Below, piece after piece: positions 16,853 through 26,610 of a stretch of 64,000 bases of DNA. This stretch comes from Rhizobium sp. BK196 (GTDB lineage Bacteria; Pseudomonadota; Alphaproteobacteria; Rhizobiales; Rhizobiaceae), in assembly GCF_014193255.1 (NCBI RefSeq), contig NZ_JACHZB010000009.1, positions 212,198 through 276,197 of the forward strand, in the 5' to 3' direction. The notes under the pieces are model-generated. The model searched no databases, was not told the origin of the DNA, and saw nothing but the letters and a program-made list of their open reading frames with translations. Both the position numbers and the translations under genes were made by a program. How positions within the stretch are numbered: position 1 is the first letter of the stretch; every line of letters starts with the position of its first letter.

Positions 16853-19414
16853 TCATTCTATGAGAAAGCTGGAAGAGCTTCGGTCGGAGGCCGTGGCGCG
16901 GGGTAAATTCACCTCGAACACGGCGCCACCGTCAGCGTGGTTGTTTGCGCCGAGCGAGCCACCGTGCGCTTCAACGATCGTCTTGCAGATTGAAAGCCCA
17001 ACACCCATCCCATCGGATTTTGTCGTGAAGAATGGATCGAACAGCTTTGCAAGGTTGTCTACTTGAATCCCGGTGCCTTTGTCGCGCACGGTAAGCCGTA
17101 TGGCATCGTCTCCAGCGTCTTCCGTGACCAGTAAAAGCTCCCGTTTGTCGACCGGTATCTCGGTCATCGAGTGGAGACCATTCGTGACAAGGTTAGCGAT
17201 CACCTGCTGCAGCTCCACGCGATTGGCGAGTATCACATGATCAAAATCCGCGAAGACAGATTTGACACGCGTTGCGGACGCCATGACTTCTCGCTCCAGC
17301 AGCCCAACCACTTCCGCGACAAGCTCCCTAAGGTCAACAAGTTCGGGCCTTGGCTGATTACCCTTGATTTGTTCGCGAGTGCGCTGAATGATCTGGCTGG
17401 CACGCATACTGTGCTGAACGACTTTCTCAGCCGCCTTGTGTGCTGCTTGCATGTCAGGCGGTTCGGACTTCAGCCAGCGTATGCAGGCCTGAGCAAACAT
17501 AACCGCGGCACCAATGGGCTGATTGACCTCATGGGCAATGGTGGCGGAAACCGCGCCCACGGTTGCAACTCGACTTGCACGGGCAAGCTGAACTTGAGCC
17601 GCAAGGAGCGCCTCTTTCGCTTGCTCGCGTTGCGTAACATCGATCATTGCGCAAGCGACCCGGTCGAGAGCTTCGCGGTCCGGTGTGATTGCTGCTATGA
17701 ACAGGACTGTAACTGGTCTCCCGTCAGCGGTTAGCAGATGCAACTCCTTTTCATATCGCTCGACGCCGTCCTCCATGGCGAGGATAAGCGGGAGAAGCGT
17801 GTCTGCATTTTGTGGCAAAAAGCGTCGTACTGGGCCAAGGAGCTCACCGGCGGAGCGGCAGGCGAAGAGCTTTACCGTGGCGTCGTTGACGTCACTAAAA
17901 CGAATCAGATCCGCGCATTCGTCGGCGGAACCAGGGTGGCTTTCGAAAAACTCGCGAACCGTGCCGCCATGCTCCGCGACGATTTCATCTAATCGCTCAC
18001 GCAAACCTGACAGGTCTATTTCGCAAAGAGAAACGTGGTTTTGTTCGAAAATGGCACGGTAACGTCTTTCACTGCGTGTGAGCGCATTGACAGCTCGGGT
18101 CCGCGCGCTCGCGTTAAAGGCGACAAGGCTCAGGCCGCCGGTCATGGCCAGGTAGAACCCGACTGCGAGAAGGCCGCTGTTTGACGCGAGCGTTTGAGCG
18201 ATAACGGGAGAGAAGGCGCCACCAATAATACCACCGACGTTGAAGCTTAGTGACGTGCCGGAATAGCGGACGCGGGCGGGAAACAGGCTCGGCAGCCAGG
18301 CGCCGAGCGGTCCGTTGACGAAACCCATGGCGCAGAGTGAAAACGCTAGATAGACGAAGATCGTCGATAGCGAGCCGCTGCTCACCATCGGTGAAATGAG
18401 GATGCCGGATGCAATCGTTCCGACACAGCCCCAGATCAGCACCGACTCATGACTCAGTTTGTCGGCGAGCCAGCTGGCGACAATAATCGAGCCGGCCATG
18501 AACAAGATCGCAATAAGCTGGATCTCAAGAAACTCTGTTCTGGCGTATCCGAGAGTTGTAGTCCCATAGCCAAGCGCAAACGCGGTCACAACGTAGTAGA
18601 GTGAATAGCAGGCGACGACACCGAAGGCGCCGATAAGGAGCTCGGAGGAGTGATCTCGCACCACTTCGAGAAGCGGAACGCGCGCCGGTTTCGTCTCGGA
18701 TATAGCTTCCGTGAATTCGGGCGTCTCGACGAGATTGAAGCGTAGCCACAAGCCAAAACCCACAATCGGAACGCTGACGAGAAATGGAACGCGCCACCCC
18801 CAGCCGAGGAATTCTGCGGGGGTAAGGAAAATAGTCAACAGCAGAAATAATCCGTTAGCCATGAGGAAGCCGATTGGGGCGCCCAAGGGCGCAAACATTG
18901 CAAAACGCGCTCGCCAGCCAGGCGGGGCATTTTCCAATGCCAGCAGTACGGCACCCGTCCATTCGCCGCCGAGCGCCAGGCCTTGTCCGAAGCGCAACAT
19001 GCATAGCAGCGCTGGAGCTAGCCAACCTGCTGCCGCATAGCTCGGAAGTAGACCGATTGCCGCGGTCGATATTCCCATCAGTAAAAGCGATGCGATGAGT
19101 GTCGCCTTGCGACCGACCCGATCACCGAAATGTCCGAAGACAGCGCCACCGATCGGTCGAGCCATGAATGCGATCCCAAAGCTCGCATATGCTCCGATCA
19201 GCTCCAAGGACGGGACCGAAGCTGGAAAGAATAGGGGGCCAAATATGAGGCTGGCAGCGGTGGCATAAATATAGAAATCGTAAAATTCGACGGAAGTCCC
19301 GATAAGACTCGACACGAGAATCCGGGCGATTATGGCATTAGGTTTGAGTGCTCGTCCTTGTGAGCGGGAAAAGAAGGTTTCAGTTTGCGAGACCTCAGCC
19401 ATACAACATGCCAT
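16853..19414 (-). CDS. MFS transporter fused to PAS domain and histidine kinase
   Basis: The product is about 853 residues in one uninterrupted frame; the start is uncertain among three nearby codons, none with a strong ribosome site. Residues ~20-450 are a complete MHS-type (ProP/KgtP-like) transporter: YDFYIYATAASLIFGPLFFP, FGHFGDRVGRKATL, RFGQGLALGGEWTGAVLLALE. A linker with a PAS-like segment (~455-600) follows. The kinase has the phospho-acceptor His in ATIAHEVNQPIG (~628), the N box VIANLVTNGLHSM, and G boxes DKGTGI and GMGVGLSICKTIVEAHGG. It is divergent from a FixJ-type regulator and probably phosphorylates it in response to substrate passage or binding. Confidence 0.9.
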   Translation of the reverse strand: MACCMAEVSQTETFFSRSQGRALKPNAIIARILVSSLIGTSVEFYDFYIYATAASLIFGPLFFPASVPSLELIGAYASFGIAFMARPIGGAVFGHFGDRVGRKATLIASLLLMGISTAAIGLLPSYAAAGWLAPALLCMLRFGQGLALGGEWTGAVLLALENAPPGWRARFAMFAPLGAPIGFLMANGLFLLLTIFLTPAEFLGWGWRVPFLVSVPIVGFGLWLRFNLVETPEFTEAISETKPARVPLLEVVRDHSSELLIGAFGVVACYSLYYVVTAFALGYGTTTLGYARTEFLEIQLIAILFMAGSIIVASWLADKLSHESVLIWGCVGTIASGILISPMVSSGSLSTIFVYLAFSLCAMGFVNGPLGAWLPSLFPARVRYSGTSLSFNVGGIIGGAFSPVIAQTLASNSGLLAVGFYLAMTGGLSLVAFNASARTRAVNALTRSERRYRAIFEQNHVSLCEIDLSGLRERLDEIVAEHGGTVREFFESHPGSADECADLIRFSDVNDATVKLFACRSAGELLGPVRRFLPQNADTLLPLILAMEDGVERYEKELHLLTADGRPVTVLFIAAITPDREALDRVACAMIDVTQREQAKEALLAAQVQLARASRVATVGAVSATIAHEVNQPIGAAVMFAQACIRWLKSEPPDMQAAHKAAEKVVQHSMRASQIIQRTREQIKGNQPRPELVDLRELVAEVVGLLEREVMASATRVKSVFADFDHVILANRVELQQVIANLVTNGLHSMTEIPVDKRELLLVTEDAGDDAIRLTVRDKGTGIQVDNLAKLFDPFFTTKSDGMGVGLSICKTIVEAHGGSLGANNHADGGAVFEVNLPRATASDRSSSSFLIE

Positions 19415-19615
19415 AAAAAATTGATCGGATTTGACTAAAAACCTGTTAGCACGTCGCCGACCGGTCTGCATCTGTATCTCAGTATTTACTGACGTGGGAT
19501 GATGGGAAGGGCAGCTCCAATGCCTGTAGACGAGCAGCCTTATGGCTCTGTAAAAGACGTTTATACCGCCTCCATGTTTCGGGGGTCATCACTTTGATTT
19601 GCCTGGAGAACCCGA

Positions 19616-20230
19616 ATGACCAGCTCGACACCCCTTGTCATTATCGTTGACGACGACGAGGGGATGCGAGAAAGCGTAGGGGAGATCCTCCGGTCGGTCG
19701 GCATCGGGTCGGTTGGATTTGGATCTACCGCCGAGATGTTGGCTTCAACGTTGCCGGATCAATCCGGATGCTTGATACTCGACGTCAGACTTCCGGGGCT
19801 AAGCGGACTGGAACTTCAAGCCAAGCTTGCCGCAGCGGGCAGTCGGAGGCCGATCATTTTCATGAGCGGATACGGCGACGTTCCAATGACGGTCCGGGCT
19901 ATGAAAGCGGGGGCGCTCGACTTTCTGCAGAAGCCGTTTCGCGATCAAGATCTGATCGACGCTGTGACTGCGGCAATCGAAAAAGATCACGAGCAACGCT
20001 CGCGATCCTCTGCGGCGATGGAAATCGCTAAGCTCGCGGCTACCCTCACGCCGCGCGAAACTCAGGTCATGGACGCTGTTGTCCGAGGTCTGTTGAACAA
20101 GCAAATCGCCCACGAGATGCAGTTGAGTGAAATCACCGTGAAGATTCACCGTGGGAATGTGATGCGCAAGATGAAGGCAGCCTCAGTCGCAGATCTCGTT
20201 CGAAAAGCTGAGTTGGTCAAAGCAGGGTGA
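19616..20230 (+). CDS. FixJ/NarL-type response regulator (receiver + LuxR HTH)
   Basis: The product has 204 residues. The receiver domain starts VIIVDDDEGMRESV, with phospho-acceptor Asp in LILDVRLPGLSG (~54), conserved Ser in FMSGYGDVPMTV and Lys in FLQKPF. The LuxR-type HTH reads LTPRETQVMDAVVRGLLNKQIAHEM...EITVKIHRGNVMRKM. It belongs to the FixJ/NodW/TodT group. It is divergent from the MFS-histidine kinase gene (about 200 bases between starts) and is the obvious partner. No target genes can be assigned from sequence. Confidence 0.92.
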   Translation: MTSSTPLVIIVDDDEGMRESVGEILRSVGIGSVGFGSTAEMLASTLPDQSGCLILDVRLPGLSGLELQAKLAAAGSRRPIIFMSGYGDVPMTVRAMKAGALDFLQKPFRDQDLIDAVTAAIEKDHEQRSRSSAAMEIAKLAATLTPRETQVMDAVVRGLLNKQIAHEMQLSEITVKIHRGNVMRKMKAASVADLVRKAELVKAG

Positions 20231-20305
20231 TGCAACGATCAGCCGCGGTGGGCATTTACTCCCGGTAACCCTGCTGGTCGGCCGTATCTATGATCGATTT
20301 GGCAT

Positions 20306-20755
20306 ATGCCCATACGATCGTATAACTATCGAAAGACGAGCGACGGTCTATTTAGAGCTGTGATTGAGATCGTTCCGGAAAGGACTGCGCCGGTGTCCCT
20401 CGGCAAAAAAATTGTTGCTATCGTTGATGATGACGAGGCAATGCTTGAGGCTACATCCGGTTTTCTGGAGGCGATGGGTTATGACGTCCTGCCGTTTGGA
20501 TCTGGAGAAGCGTTCCTGGAATCTCCCCGCGCGTCGACTATCGACGTTCTTTTGACCGATATCAATATGCCAGGCATGAGCGGTCTCGATCTGCAGACCA
20601 TGGTTCGCGTCCGGTATCCCGCACTCCCGGTCATCATGATGACAGCGCTTCGGGACGACATGTTACGCCGTCGCGTAATCGCGAGCGGAGCTAAAGCGCT
20701 TCTGCAGAAACCCATCCTCGCCGATGATCTTGTTCGCTGCCTAGAGGCCGCGTAA
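20306..20755 (+). CDS. Stand-alone receiver-domain response regulator
   Basis: The product is about 149 residues from ATG 20306. The receiver proper starts about residue 34 (IVAIVDDDEAMLEATSGFL), so an internal GTG near 20393 may be the true start. The phospho-acceptor Asp is in LLTDINMPGMSG, with MTA and LLQKP as the signalling Thr and Lys. There is no output domain. It follows the FixJ-type regulator on the same strand and may be a phosphate sink or second target of the transporter-kinase. It is convergent with an AraC gene, with a strong terminator between. Confidence 0.87.
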   Translation: MPIRSYNYRKTSDGLFRAVIEIVPERTAPVSLGKKIVAIVDDDEAMLEATSGFLEAMGYDVLPFGSGEAFLESPRASTIDVLLTDINMPGMSGLDLQTMVRVRYPALPVIMMTALRDDMLRRRVIASGAKALLQKPILADDLVRCLEAA

Positions 20756-20814
20756 GTCGCGCTTCCTGCAGACTCAGGGCATGAGATCCCACCTGCGCAG
20801 TGATTCAACAAAAG

Positions 20815-20847
20815 GCCTGTAACCGCTTTAGAAGAGCGGTTACAGGC
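20815..20847. terminator. Bidirectional hairpin terminator
   Basis: GCCTGTAACCGCT and AGCGGTTACAGGC form a perfect 13-bp stem with a 7-base loop, between the convergent receiver and AraC genes. Confidence 0.75.
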
Positions 20848-20879
20848 TCTGTCGTTTGCTCGAAAGCCATATGGTCGGC

Positions 20880-21371
20880 TTAGTGTAGCGTATTCTTCAC
20901 TGCTACCCGGTAGGGTTTGCGCCAAGCGTTTGGCGTGGTCCCGAATGTGCGACGAAAAACCTTGCAGAGGTGGGCTTGATCAGACATTCCGCACTCCAGG
21001 GCTATCTGGCTCAGGGAAGCGTCTGTCGTCGCCATCAGTTCCTTAGCGAAAGTCATCCTGCGGCTGAGCACATAGTCGTACGGCGACTGGCCAACAGTCG
21101 CCCGAAAGGCACGGGAAAAGTGACTGCCGCTCAAACGGACAAGATCCGCGAGTTCATCGATCTTGACGCTTTCAGAAAGATGTTCTTCGACGAATTTTAG
21201 AACCTTCTTGTATTGCCACGGTGCAAGCCCTCCGCGAACAACCTCGTTGGCTGTATTCGGGAAGAAGGCAGGCAACTTGGCAATATCGGCGTCCACCGTG
21301 GCGGGAAGTGCACCCAGGGTGGTGCCGGCGTTCGCATCAACGTTCCAAACTGTATTTGCGGCGGCTATCAT
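20880..21371 (-). CDS. AraC-family transcriptional regulator
   Basis: The product has 163 residues. The C-terminal ~105 form a complete AraC DNA-binding domain: KIDELADLVRLSGSHFSRAFRATVGQ, then SLSQIALECGMSDQAHLCKVFRRTFG. The first ~50 residues match no known ligand-binding domain, so this is a short, effector-free type. It lies upstream of, and divergent from, the molybdenum hydroxylase genes that begin at 21754, and may control them. Confidence 0.88.
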   Translation of the reverse strand: MIAAANTVWNVDANAGTTLGALPATVDADIAKLPAFFPNTANEVVRGGLAPWQYKKVLKFVEEHLSESVKIDELADLVRLSGSHFSRAFRATVGQSPYDYVLSRRMTFAKELMATTDASLSQIALECGMSDQAHLCKVFRRTFGTTPNAWRKPYRVAVKNTLH

Positions 21372-21753
21372 CTCATGAACTCCTTGGCTAATCAGAATGA
21401 TCCAAGGTTGCCGTTCGTCGACCGATTTGGCGATTGAACTCAGGTTGGCGCATACCCAAACCTTTGGATGTGGTACTGCTGCCGGTGAGGTTAGCTCCCG
21501 CCTGCGATCAGCGCTTGATCAAGCGGGGGATGGCTGGGGACCGAGTCATTCGGGACGTCGGGTATGGATCATAAGTCCCCTCATCCCGGTGCAGGTCTTG
21601 TCCATTGCGATCCGCAATCTTATGCGCGGATCGTGCAATCTAACCTCGTCACTGCGACCCCATAGTTGGCGCGACTGCGAAATTTGAACCGTCGGTCGTT
21701 GCGTGATCGCCGACGCGGCCTTTGCGCTTGGCCGGCCCGCCAGGGAGAACGCG
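21372..21753. other. Divergent intergenic region (AraC / hydroxylase)
   Basis: The 382 bases between divergent genes show no convincing coding frame. They should hold the promoters of both the AraC gene and the IorA-like gene. I saw no strong dyad or consensus promoter. Confidence 0.45.
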
Positions 21754-22203
21754 ATGCGAACGCTGAAAATCAACAACGTCTTTCACAAAGTCGATGTGCC
21801 GGACGACATGCCGCTTCTTTGGGTCCTGCGCGATGTGCTGGGCATGACAGGCACCAAATACGGCTGCGGCATTGCCCAATGCGGGGCCTGCACTGTTCAT
21901 CTCGACGGCGAGGCGGTCCGCGCCTGCCAGACGACAATGGAGATGATTGCCAATCAGGCGATCACAACGATCGAGGGGATTGGCGCAACGGAGACAGGCG
22001 CCAAGGTTCAGGCCGCTTGGCTGGAGAAGGAAGTTGTTCAATGCGGCTACTGCCAGTGCGGCCAGATCATGGCCGCAACCGCTCTTCTCAACGAAAATCC
22101 TAAGCCCAGCGACAGCGACATAGACGACTTCATGGCCGGCAATATGTGCCGGTGCGCGACCTATGTGCGTATCCGCGATGCAATCCACACCGCAGCGGCC
22201 TGA
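21754..22203 (+). CDS. iorA: (2Fe-2S)-binding small subunit of a molybdenum hydroxylase (isoquinoline 1-oxidoreductase alpha-like)
   Basis: The product has 149 residues from ATG 21754, preceded by AGGGAG. The plant-ferredoxin-type cluster ligands are Cys38, 43, 46 (CGIAQCGAC) and 58. The second cluster ligands are Cys97, Cys100 (CGYCQCG), Cys132 and Cys134 (CRC). This two-cluster layout is typical of XDH-family small subunits. It passes electrons from the molybdenum centre in the adjacent large subunit. The gene ends 10 bases before the large-subunit start, so the two form an operon. Confidence 0.88.
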   Translation: MRTLKINNVFHKVDVPDDMPLLWVLRDVLGMTGTKYGCGIAQCGACTVHLDGEAVRACQTTMEMIANQAITTIEGIGATETGAKVQAAWLEKEVVQCGYCQCGQIMAATALLNENPKPSDSDIDDFMAGNMCRCATYVRIRDAIHTAAA

Positions 22204-22213
22204 GGATATCCAG

Positions 22214-24367
22214 ATGATCACCAATCTTTCGTCTCGCCGATCCTTCCTTAAAGGAACCGCGCTTGCGACCGGCGGTCTGCTGCTGTCGCTGCAAATGCCG
22301 GCGGCCATGCGCGCACGCGCCGCCCTGGCGCAGGACGCATCCCCGACATTCGTACCAAATGCCTTCGTTAAGATCGATCAGTCGGGGGTCACGCTCATCT
22401 TGCCACACATGGAAGTCGGGCAGGGCATCTACACGTCGAGTGCCATGATGATGGCCGAGGAGCTTGAGCTGGATCTCGACCAAGTGAAGCTGGAGGCCGC
22501 TCCCCCGGACATTTCCAAATACATGGACCCGATTCTCTATGACCAGGCCACCGGCGGTTCGACGTCGACAAGGACAGACTGGATGCGATTGCGGCAGGCG
22601 GGGGCCGCGGCACGGATCATGATGGTCGCCGCCGCAGCCAAGGAATGGCAGGTCACTCCGTCTGGCTGTCGTGTTGAGCGCGGCATGATCCGACACGATG
22701 CCTCAGGCAGGGCAATCACCTACGCCGATATTGCGCCAATGGCCGCTAACCAGCCGGTCCCAGCTGAGGTACCGCTGAAGGATCCATCGCAGTTCCGGTT
22801 GATCGGGACGAAGGCGAAGCGGCTCGATACGCCGGCGAAGGTGGATGGTTCGCTCGTCTACGGTATCGATGTGATGAGGCCGGGCATGAAGTTTGCCACA
22901 CTGGCCATCGCGCCTGTGAACGGCGGCTCGGTCGCCTCGATGGACGAGGCCGCGGCGCGGTCCCTCAAGGGCGTGATCGACATCGTCCGGGCAAAGGATT
23001 TCGCCGTCGCCGTCATCGGCGACCACATGTGGGCCGCCAAGAAGGGGCTAGACGCGCTCAACATAGAATGGTCACAAGGCCCGAATGCGCATGTTACGAC
23101 AGCAAGCATTGTCGCGCGGATGGATGAGGTTTCTGCAGGCGATGGAGCCGTCGCCCGCCAAGAAAAAGACGCGCAGGCCTCGATCGCCTCGGCGGCGACA
23201 AAGCTTTCCGCGGTTTATCATTCTCCCTTCCTGTCCCATTCTCCTCTTGAGCCCCTGAACTGCACCCTGCATATCCGCGAGGATGGCGCGGATGTCTGGG
23301 TCGGAACTCAGGTGCCGGTGCGCGCGCAAAAGGCCGTTGCAGCCGTGACCGGCTTGCCGCAGGAGAAGGTTGCGATCCACAATCATCTCATGGGCGGAGC
23401 CTTCGGCAGGCGCCTTGAGGAAGACTCGGTCGAACTGGCCGCCGAACTGATGAAGGACATTCGCTATCCGGTCAAGCTCGTCTGGACCCGGGAGCAGGAC
23501 ATGACCCACGACTATTACCGGCCCTATTATTATGATCGGGTGACGGCGGGTCTCGACAAGGATGGCCGGCTTGTCGGCCGTACTCATAAGGTCACGGGGT
23601 CGTCCATCTTCGCGCGATATGCGCCCGCGGCATTCACGGGCGGGGTCGATATCGATGCGGTCGATGGTGCCGCTGAAACGCCATACGATGAGGAGGCTGT
23701 ATTCGCAGACTATGTCCGGCATGAGCCAGAAGGCGTCAATACGAGCTGGTGGCGTGGCGTCGGGCCGACCCACAATGTCTTCGTGGTGGAAAGTTTTATC
23801 GACGAGATGGCTCATGCGACGAACCAGGACCCTGTCAGCTTCCGACGCAATATGCTGACGAGGAACCCGCGGGCACTTGCCGTGCTCGATCTGGCGGCCG
23901 AAAAGTCGGGTTGGGGTGAGAAGCTGCCGGCCGGGCGTGGGCGGGGCGTGAGCCTGCAGTCTGCCTTCGGCAGCTATCTGGCGCATGTCCTCGATATCGA
24001 GATAGGCTCCGACAATGTCATTCGCCTCTTGCGATCGGTCATCGCCATCGACTGCGGCATTACGGTCAATCCCGACACTGTCAAGGCGCAGATGGAAGGC
24101 GGCGTTCTTTTCGGCCTCAGTTCAGCGATGTTCAACCGTGTGACCTTCACCAACGGCGCGGTCGATCAGACCAATTTCGACACATACCGCGTGTTGCGCA
24201 TCAACGAGGCGCCGAAGGTTGAGGTCTATCAAATCCATAATGGCGAGGCCCCAGGCGGGGTTGGCGAAGCAGGAACATCGGCTGCAGCCGGCGCGCTCGC
24301 AAATGCCATCTTCTCTGCAACGGGCAAGCGGTTTCGATCTTTGCCGCTTGCTGAGGTGCTGGTTTGA
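22214..24367 (+). CDS. iorB: Molybdopterin-binding large subunit, xanthine dehydrogenase family (IorB/aldehyde dehydrogenase-like)
   Basis: The product has 717 residues from ATG 22214, with GAGGA upstream. The N-terminus has a twin-arginine signal (SSRRSFLKGTALATGGLLL), so the enzyme is folded with its cofactor and exported to the periplasm. MPT-binding stretches include GGAFGRRLEEDSVE, TSWWRGVGPTHNVF and the C-terminal GEAPGGVGEAG, the last with the expected catalytic Glu. Substrates in this family are isoquinoline, nicotine-like N-heterocycles or aldehydes. Maturation proteins XdhC and MocA are encoded about 4 kb downstream. It is convergent with an MBL-fold gene. Confidence 0.88.
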   Translation: MITNLSSRRSFLKGTALATGGLLLSLQMPAAMRARAALAQDASPTFVPNAFVKIDQSGVTLILPHMEVGQGIYTSSAMMMAEELELDLDQVKLEAAPPDISKYMDPILYDQATGGSTSTRTDWMRLRQAGAAARIMMVAAAAKEWQVTPSGCRVERGMIRHDASGRAITYADIAPMAANQPVPAEVPLKDPSQFRLIGTKAKRLDTPAKVDGSLVYGIDVMRPGMKFATLAIAPVNGGSVASMDEAAARSLKGVIDIVRAKDFAVAVIGDHMWAAKKGLDALNIEWSQGPNAHVTTASIVARMDEVSAGDGAVARQEKDAQASIASAATKLSAVYHSPFLSHSPLEPLNCTLHIREDGADVWVGTQVPVRAQKAVAAVTGLPQEKVAIHNHLMGGAFGRRLEEDSVELAAELMKDIRYPVKLVWTREQDMTHDYYRPYYYDRVTAGLDKDGRLVGRTHKVTGSSIFARYAPAAFTGGVDIDAVDGAAETPYDEEAVFADYVRHEPEGVNTSWWRGVGPTHNVFVVESFIDEMAHATNQDPVSFRRNMLTRNPRALAVLDLAAEKSGWGEKLPAGRGRGVSLQSAFGSYLAHVLDIEIGSDNVIRLLRSVIAIDCGITVNPDTVKAQMEGGVLFGLSSAMFNRVTFTNGAVDQTNFDTYRVLRINEAPKVEVYQIHNGEAPGGVGEAGTSAAAGALANAIFSATGKRFRSLPLAEVLV

Positions 24368-24391
24368 ACATTTGACAGGCAGCCGGAAAAA

Positions 24392-24422
24392 AAGAGGGCG
24401 AGGATTTTGTCCCCGCCCTCTT
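24392..24422. terminator. Bidirectional hairpin terminator
   Basis: AAGAGGGCGAGGA and TCCCCGCCCTCTT pair with a single G-T wobble around a 5-base loop. It follows an A-run and lies between the convergent IorB-like and MBL-fold genes. Confidence 0.7.
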
Positions 24423-24441
24423 GCTTTGTCAGTCTGCATAT

Positions 24442-25317
24442 TCAGGCTGCAATGTCATCCGCCCTTTGAAGCAACTCGTAGTTGGCTGCGACCGTCACAT
24501 CGGCGCCCGGGTTGTCAATGGCCTCATGATAGCGACCGATGATCTTTCCGCCGCGAACGAGCGCGGGGCTATCATGGCTGATCAGCAGGAAGCGGGTCCC
24601 CGAAAGGGCTCGCTTAATCGCCTTCTTTTCATCAAGTGTCGACATGGCACGATTGGCGGTGATTGTCGGCTCGTGCGCTGCCTGATCGAGTATCGGCTCG
24701 ATCAACTGGTCAGCAACGTGGTAGGCGACGTCACCAGCAATGTTGAGCAGCCCCTCGTCCGTCTCAACGAGCACTGAAATAGAGCCGGGTGTATGGCCAC
24801 CGGTCAGTCGTACCGCGACGCCGGGGATGATTTCCTCCTCGAAGGTTCCGTCGACGTCGAAGAGGCGTAGCGCGCCGCGGGTATGCAGACGGTCGATAAG
24901 ATGTTTAGTCTCGACGGCTGTATACATCCCTGGCCCCATGAGGCCCGACGCCGCAAATTCCAGCTCGCGGCGTGACATGGCGATCGTGGTAGACATCGGG
25001 AAAAGGTAATCTTGCCCGGAGTGGTCGATATGGGCATGAGTATGGATGACATGCCGAATGTCGCTCATCCTGAGGCCATGCCGCGCCAGGTGGTTTTCAA
25101 TCGACATTTCTGAAGTCTGCTCGGCGCCAATTCCGAAGATTTCGTACTGCTCCGCGTTGCGCGAGCCGGTATCGACGAGGATGGGTTCCTCTCCGCCGAG
25201 GATGAGGAAGCCGAGCGTGGGTATCGTGGTCAGGATGCCCGGATTTCGAAACAGAACAAGGCCGCTCGAATCCAGTGTCATATTGCCGAAATTGATCGGA
25301 TAAACTTTAAGGCCCAT
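24442..25317 (-). CDS. MBL-fold metallo-hydrolase, N-acyl-homoserine-lactonase-like
   Basis: The product has 291 residues. The metal motif HTHAHIDH (His94, His96, Asp98, His99) is followed by GGHTPGS, GDVAY and a final SHDSP histidine, the full set for a dinuclear zinc hydrolase. Size and order fit the AttM/AiiB-like lactonase branch rather than beta-lactamases, but other ester or lactone substrates are equally possible. It is transcribed after the MFS gene at 25399, 81 bases away on the same strand, and may act on the compound that transporter moves. Confidence 0.85.
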   Translation of the reverse strand: MGLKVYPINFGNMTLDSSGLVLFRNPGILTTIPTLGFLILGGEEPILVDTGSRNAEQYEIFGIGAEQTSEMSIENHLARHGLRMSDIRHVIHTHAHIDHSGQDYLFPMSTTIAMSRRELEFAASGLMGPGMYTAVETKHLIDRLHTRGALRLFDVDGTFEEEIIPGVAVRLTGGHTPGSISVLVETDEGLLNIAGDVAYHVADQLIEPILDQAAHEPTITANRAMSTLDEKKAIKRALSGTRFLLISHDSPALVRGGKIIGRYHEAIDNPGADVTVAANYELLQRADDIAA

Positions 25318-25398
25318 AGGTATCTCCTTGGTTGACGGGCGTGGAAGCGCGATCGGGATCGCGCCGGGGGTAAAAAAGGGAGCAGGGGAGCATCAGGC

Positions 25399-26610
25399 CT
25401 AGGCGGCGCGCCTATCGCAGAAGGGCGGCAGGCTCCTAAGCCGGGCGTAGGCGATCAGAAGGACAATGGTAACCAGACAGAGGGCCGACATCACCACAAC
25501 CTCCGAAAAGGCGGCATGGGCGAGATCGCTGAGGGTTGCGATCTTGCCGAGGATCACCGCCAAGATGCCGGTGAAAAGGTAGGCGAAAAGAAAGACGCCG
25601 GAGAGAACTCCGCCCCGAACGGCCTTGGGTGTTACGCGGGTGACGATGGCGAGACCACCGTACACCATCAACGCGTAACCCGTACCCGAAGCAGCCGCCA
25701 TGGCGACGAACAGGAGGAGGCTGTGAAAACTTGCGGCTCCCGCGAGCAGGGTCATGGCACCGAGGGATATGACTGTGCCTAACATAGCAGCCTTGGCAGG
25801 CTCTGCTTTCCGCGAAAATAACCCGGTGACACCAAGCGAGATACCGAACAGCGAAAGAGCAACGCTGTTGACGAACACGTTGGAGGACTGAACCAGCTCA
25901 CGTGCGAATTGCGAGCCTAGGGAGCCTACTGTCACGCCGTGGGTATAGGCGGTCATGACCGTGATGGAGGAAACTATAAAAGGTCCGCGCAACGATCGCT
26001 CGACCCGAGGCAGACGTGGTGTCCACCGATGTTCAATTGCGTCAACGTCTCTTGGCAGGAAATAGCTCAATCCAGCCAGGACGAGCAGCAGAAACAATAG
26101 CACCACAAAATTCAGATGCGTTGGAAAGGGCGCATATTGGATCAGCAGGCCCCCGACAAGGAGTGCCGCGGCAAACCCGATCGCCTGACCTGAGATCGTC
26201 ATGGAGCTTGCTCGCTCGGCCCCATCGTCGCCGGCATATTCCACCAATGCCGCGGTGGATGGGCCTGCGGTGAGGCCGACGCCAAGCCCCATGAAAACTC
26301 GACCGACAAACAGCATCCATACATCGCCTGCGATAGCGAAGAGAAAAACACCGATGATCGAGGCCGTCAGGCCGAAAAGCATGGTCATACGTCGACCGAC
26401 GTGGTCGGAGAGATCGCCGAATACGATCAGGGTTGCGACCACCACGATTGGATAGATCGCGAAGACTGCTGTCGTGATCGTTGGGGTGAGATGCCACTGT
26501 GCCGCGTAGAGTGGATAAGCCATAGCCGGAGCTGCACTCGTCCACAGTGTATGGGCAACAATGCCTGCCGCCACCCAAAAGCTTGCTTTTTGAGAGAGTT
26601 CCGTAGCCAT
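25399..26610 (-). CDS. MFS transporter
   Basis: The product has 403 residues from ATG 26610, which is preceded by AAGGAG. About 12 hydrophobic segments are visible. The motif GDLSDHVGRRMTMLFG, between helices 2 and 3, is the classic MFS motif A, and GRVFMGLGVGLTAGPSTAALVEYA follows in helix 4. Substrate and direction are unknown. It shares the divergent region at 26611-26870 with an SDR gene, and is co-directional with the MBL-fold hydrolase downstream. Confidence 0.85.
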   Translation of the reverse strand: MATELSQKASFWVAAGIVAHTLWTSAAPAMAYPLYAAQWHLTPTITTAVFAIYPIVVVATLIVFGDLSDHVGRRMTMLFGLTASIIGVFLFAIAGDVWMLFVGRVFMGLGVGLTAGPSTAALVEYAGDDGAERASSMTISGQAIGFAAALLVGGLLIQYAPFPTHLNFVVLLFLLLVLAGLSYFLPRDVDAIEHRWTPRLPRVERSLRGPFIVSSITVMTAYTHGVTVGSLGSQFARELVQSSNVFVNSVALSLFGISLGVTGLFSRKAEPAKAAMLGTVISLGAMTLLAGAASFHSLLLFVAMAAASGTGYALMVYGGLAIVTRVTPKAVRGGVLSGVFLFAYLFTGILAVILGKIATLSDLAHAAFSEVVVMSALCLVTIVLLIAYARLRSLPPFCDRRAA

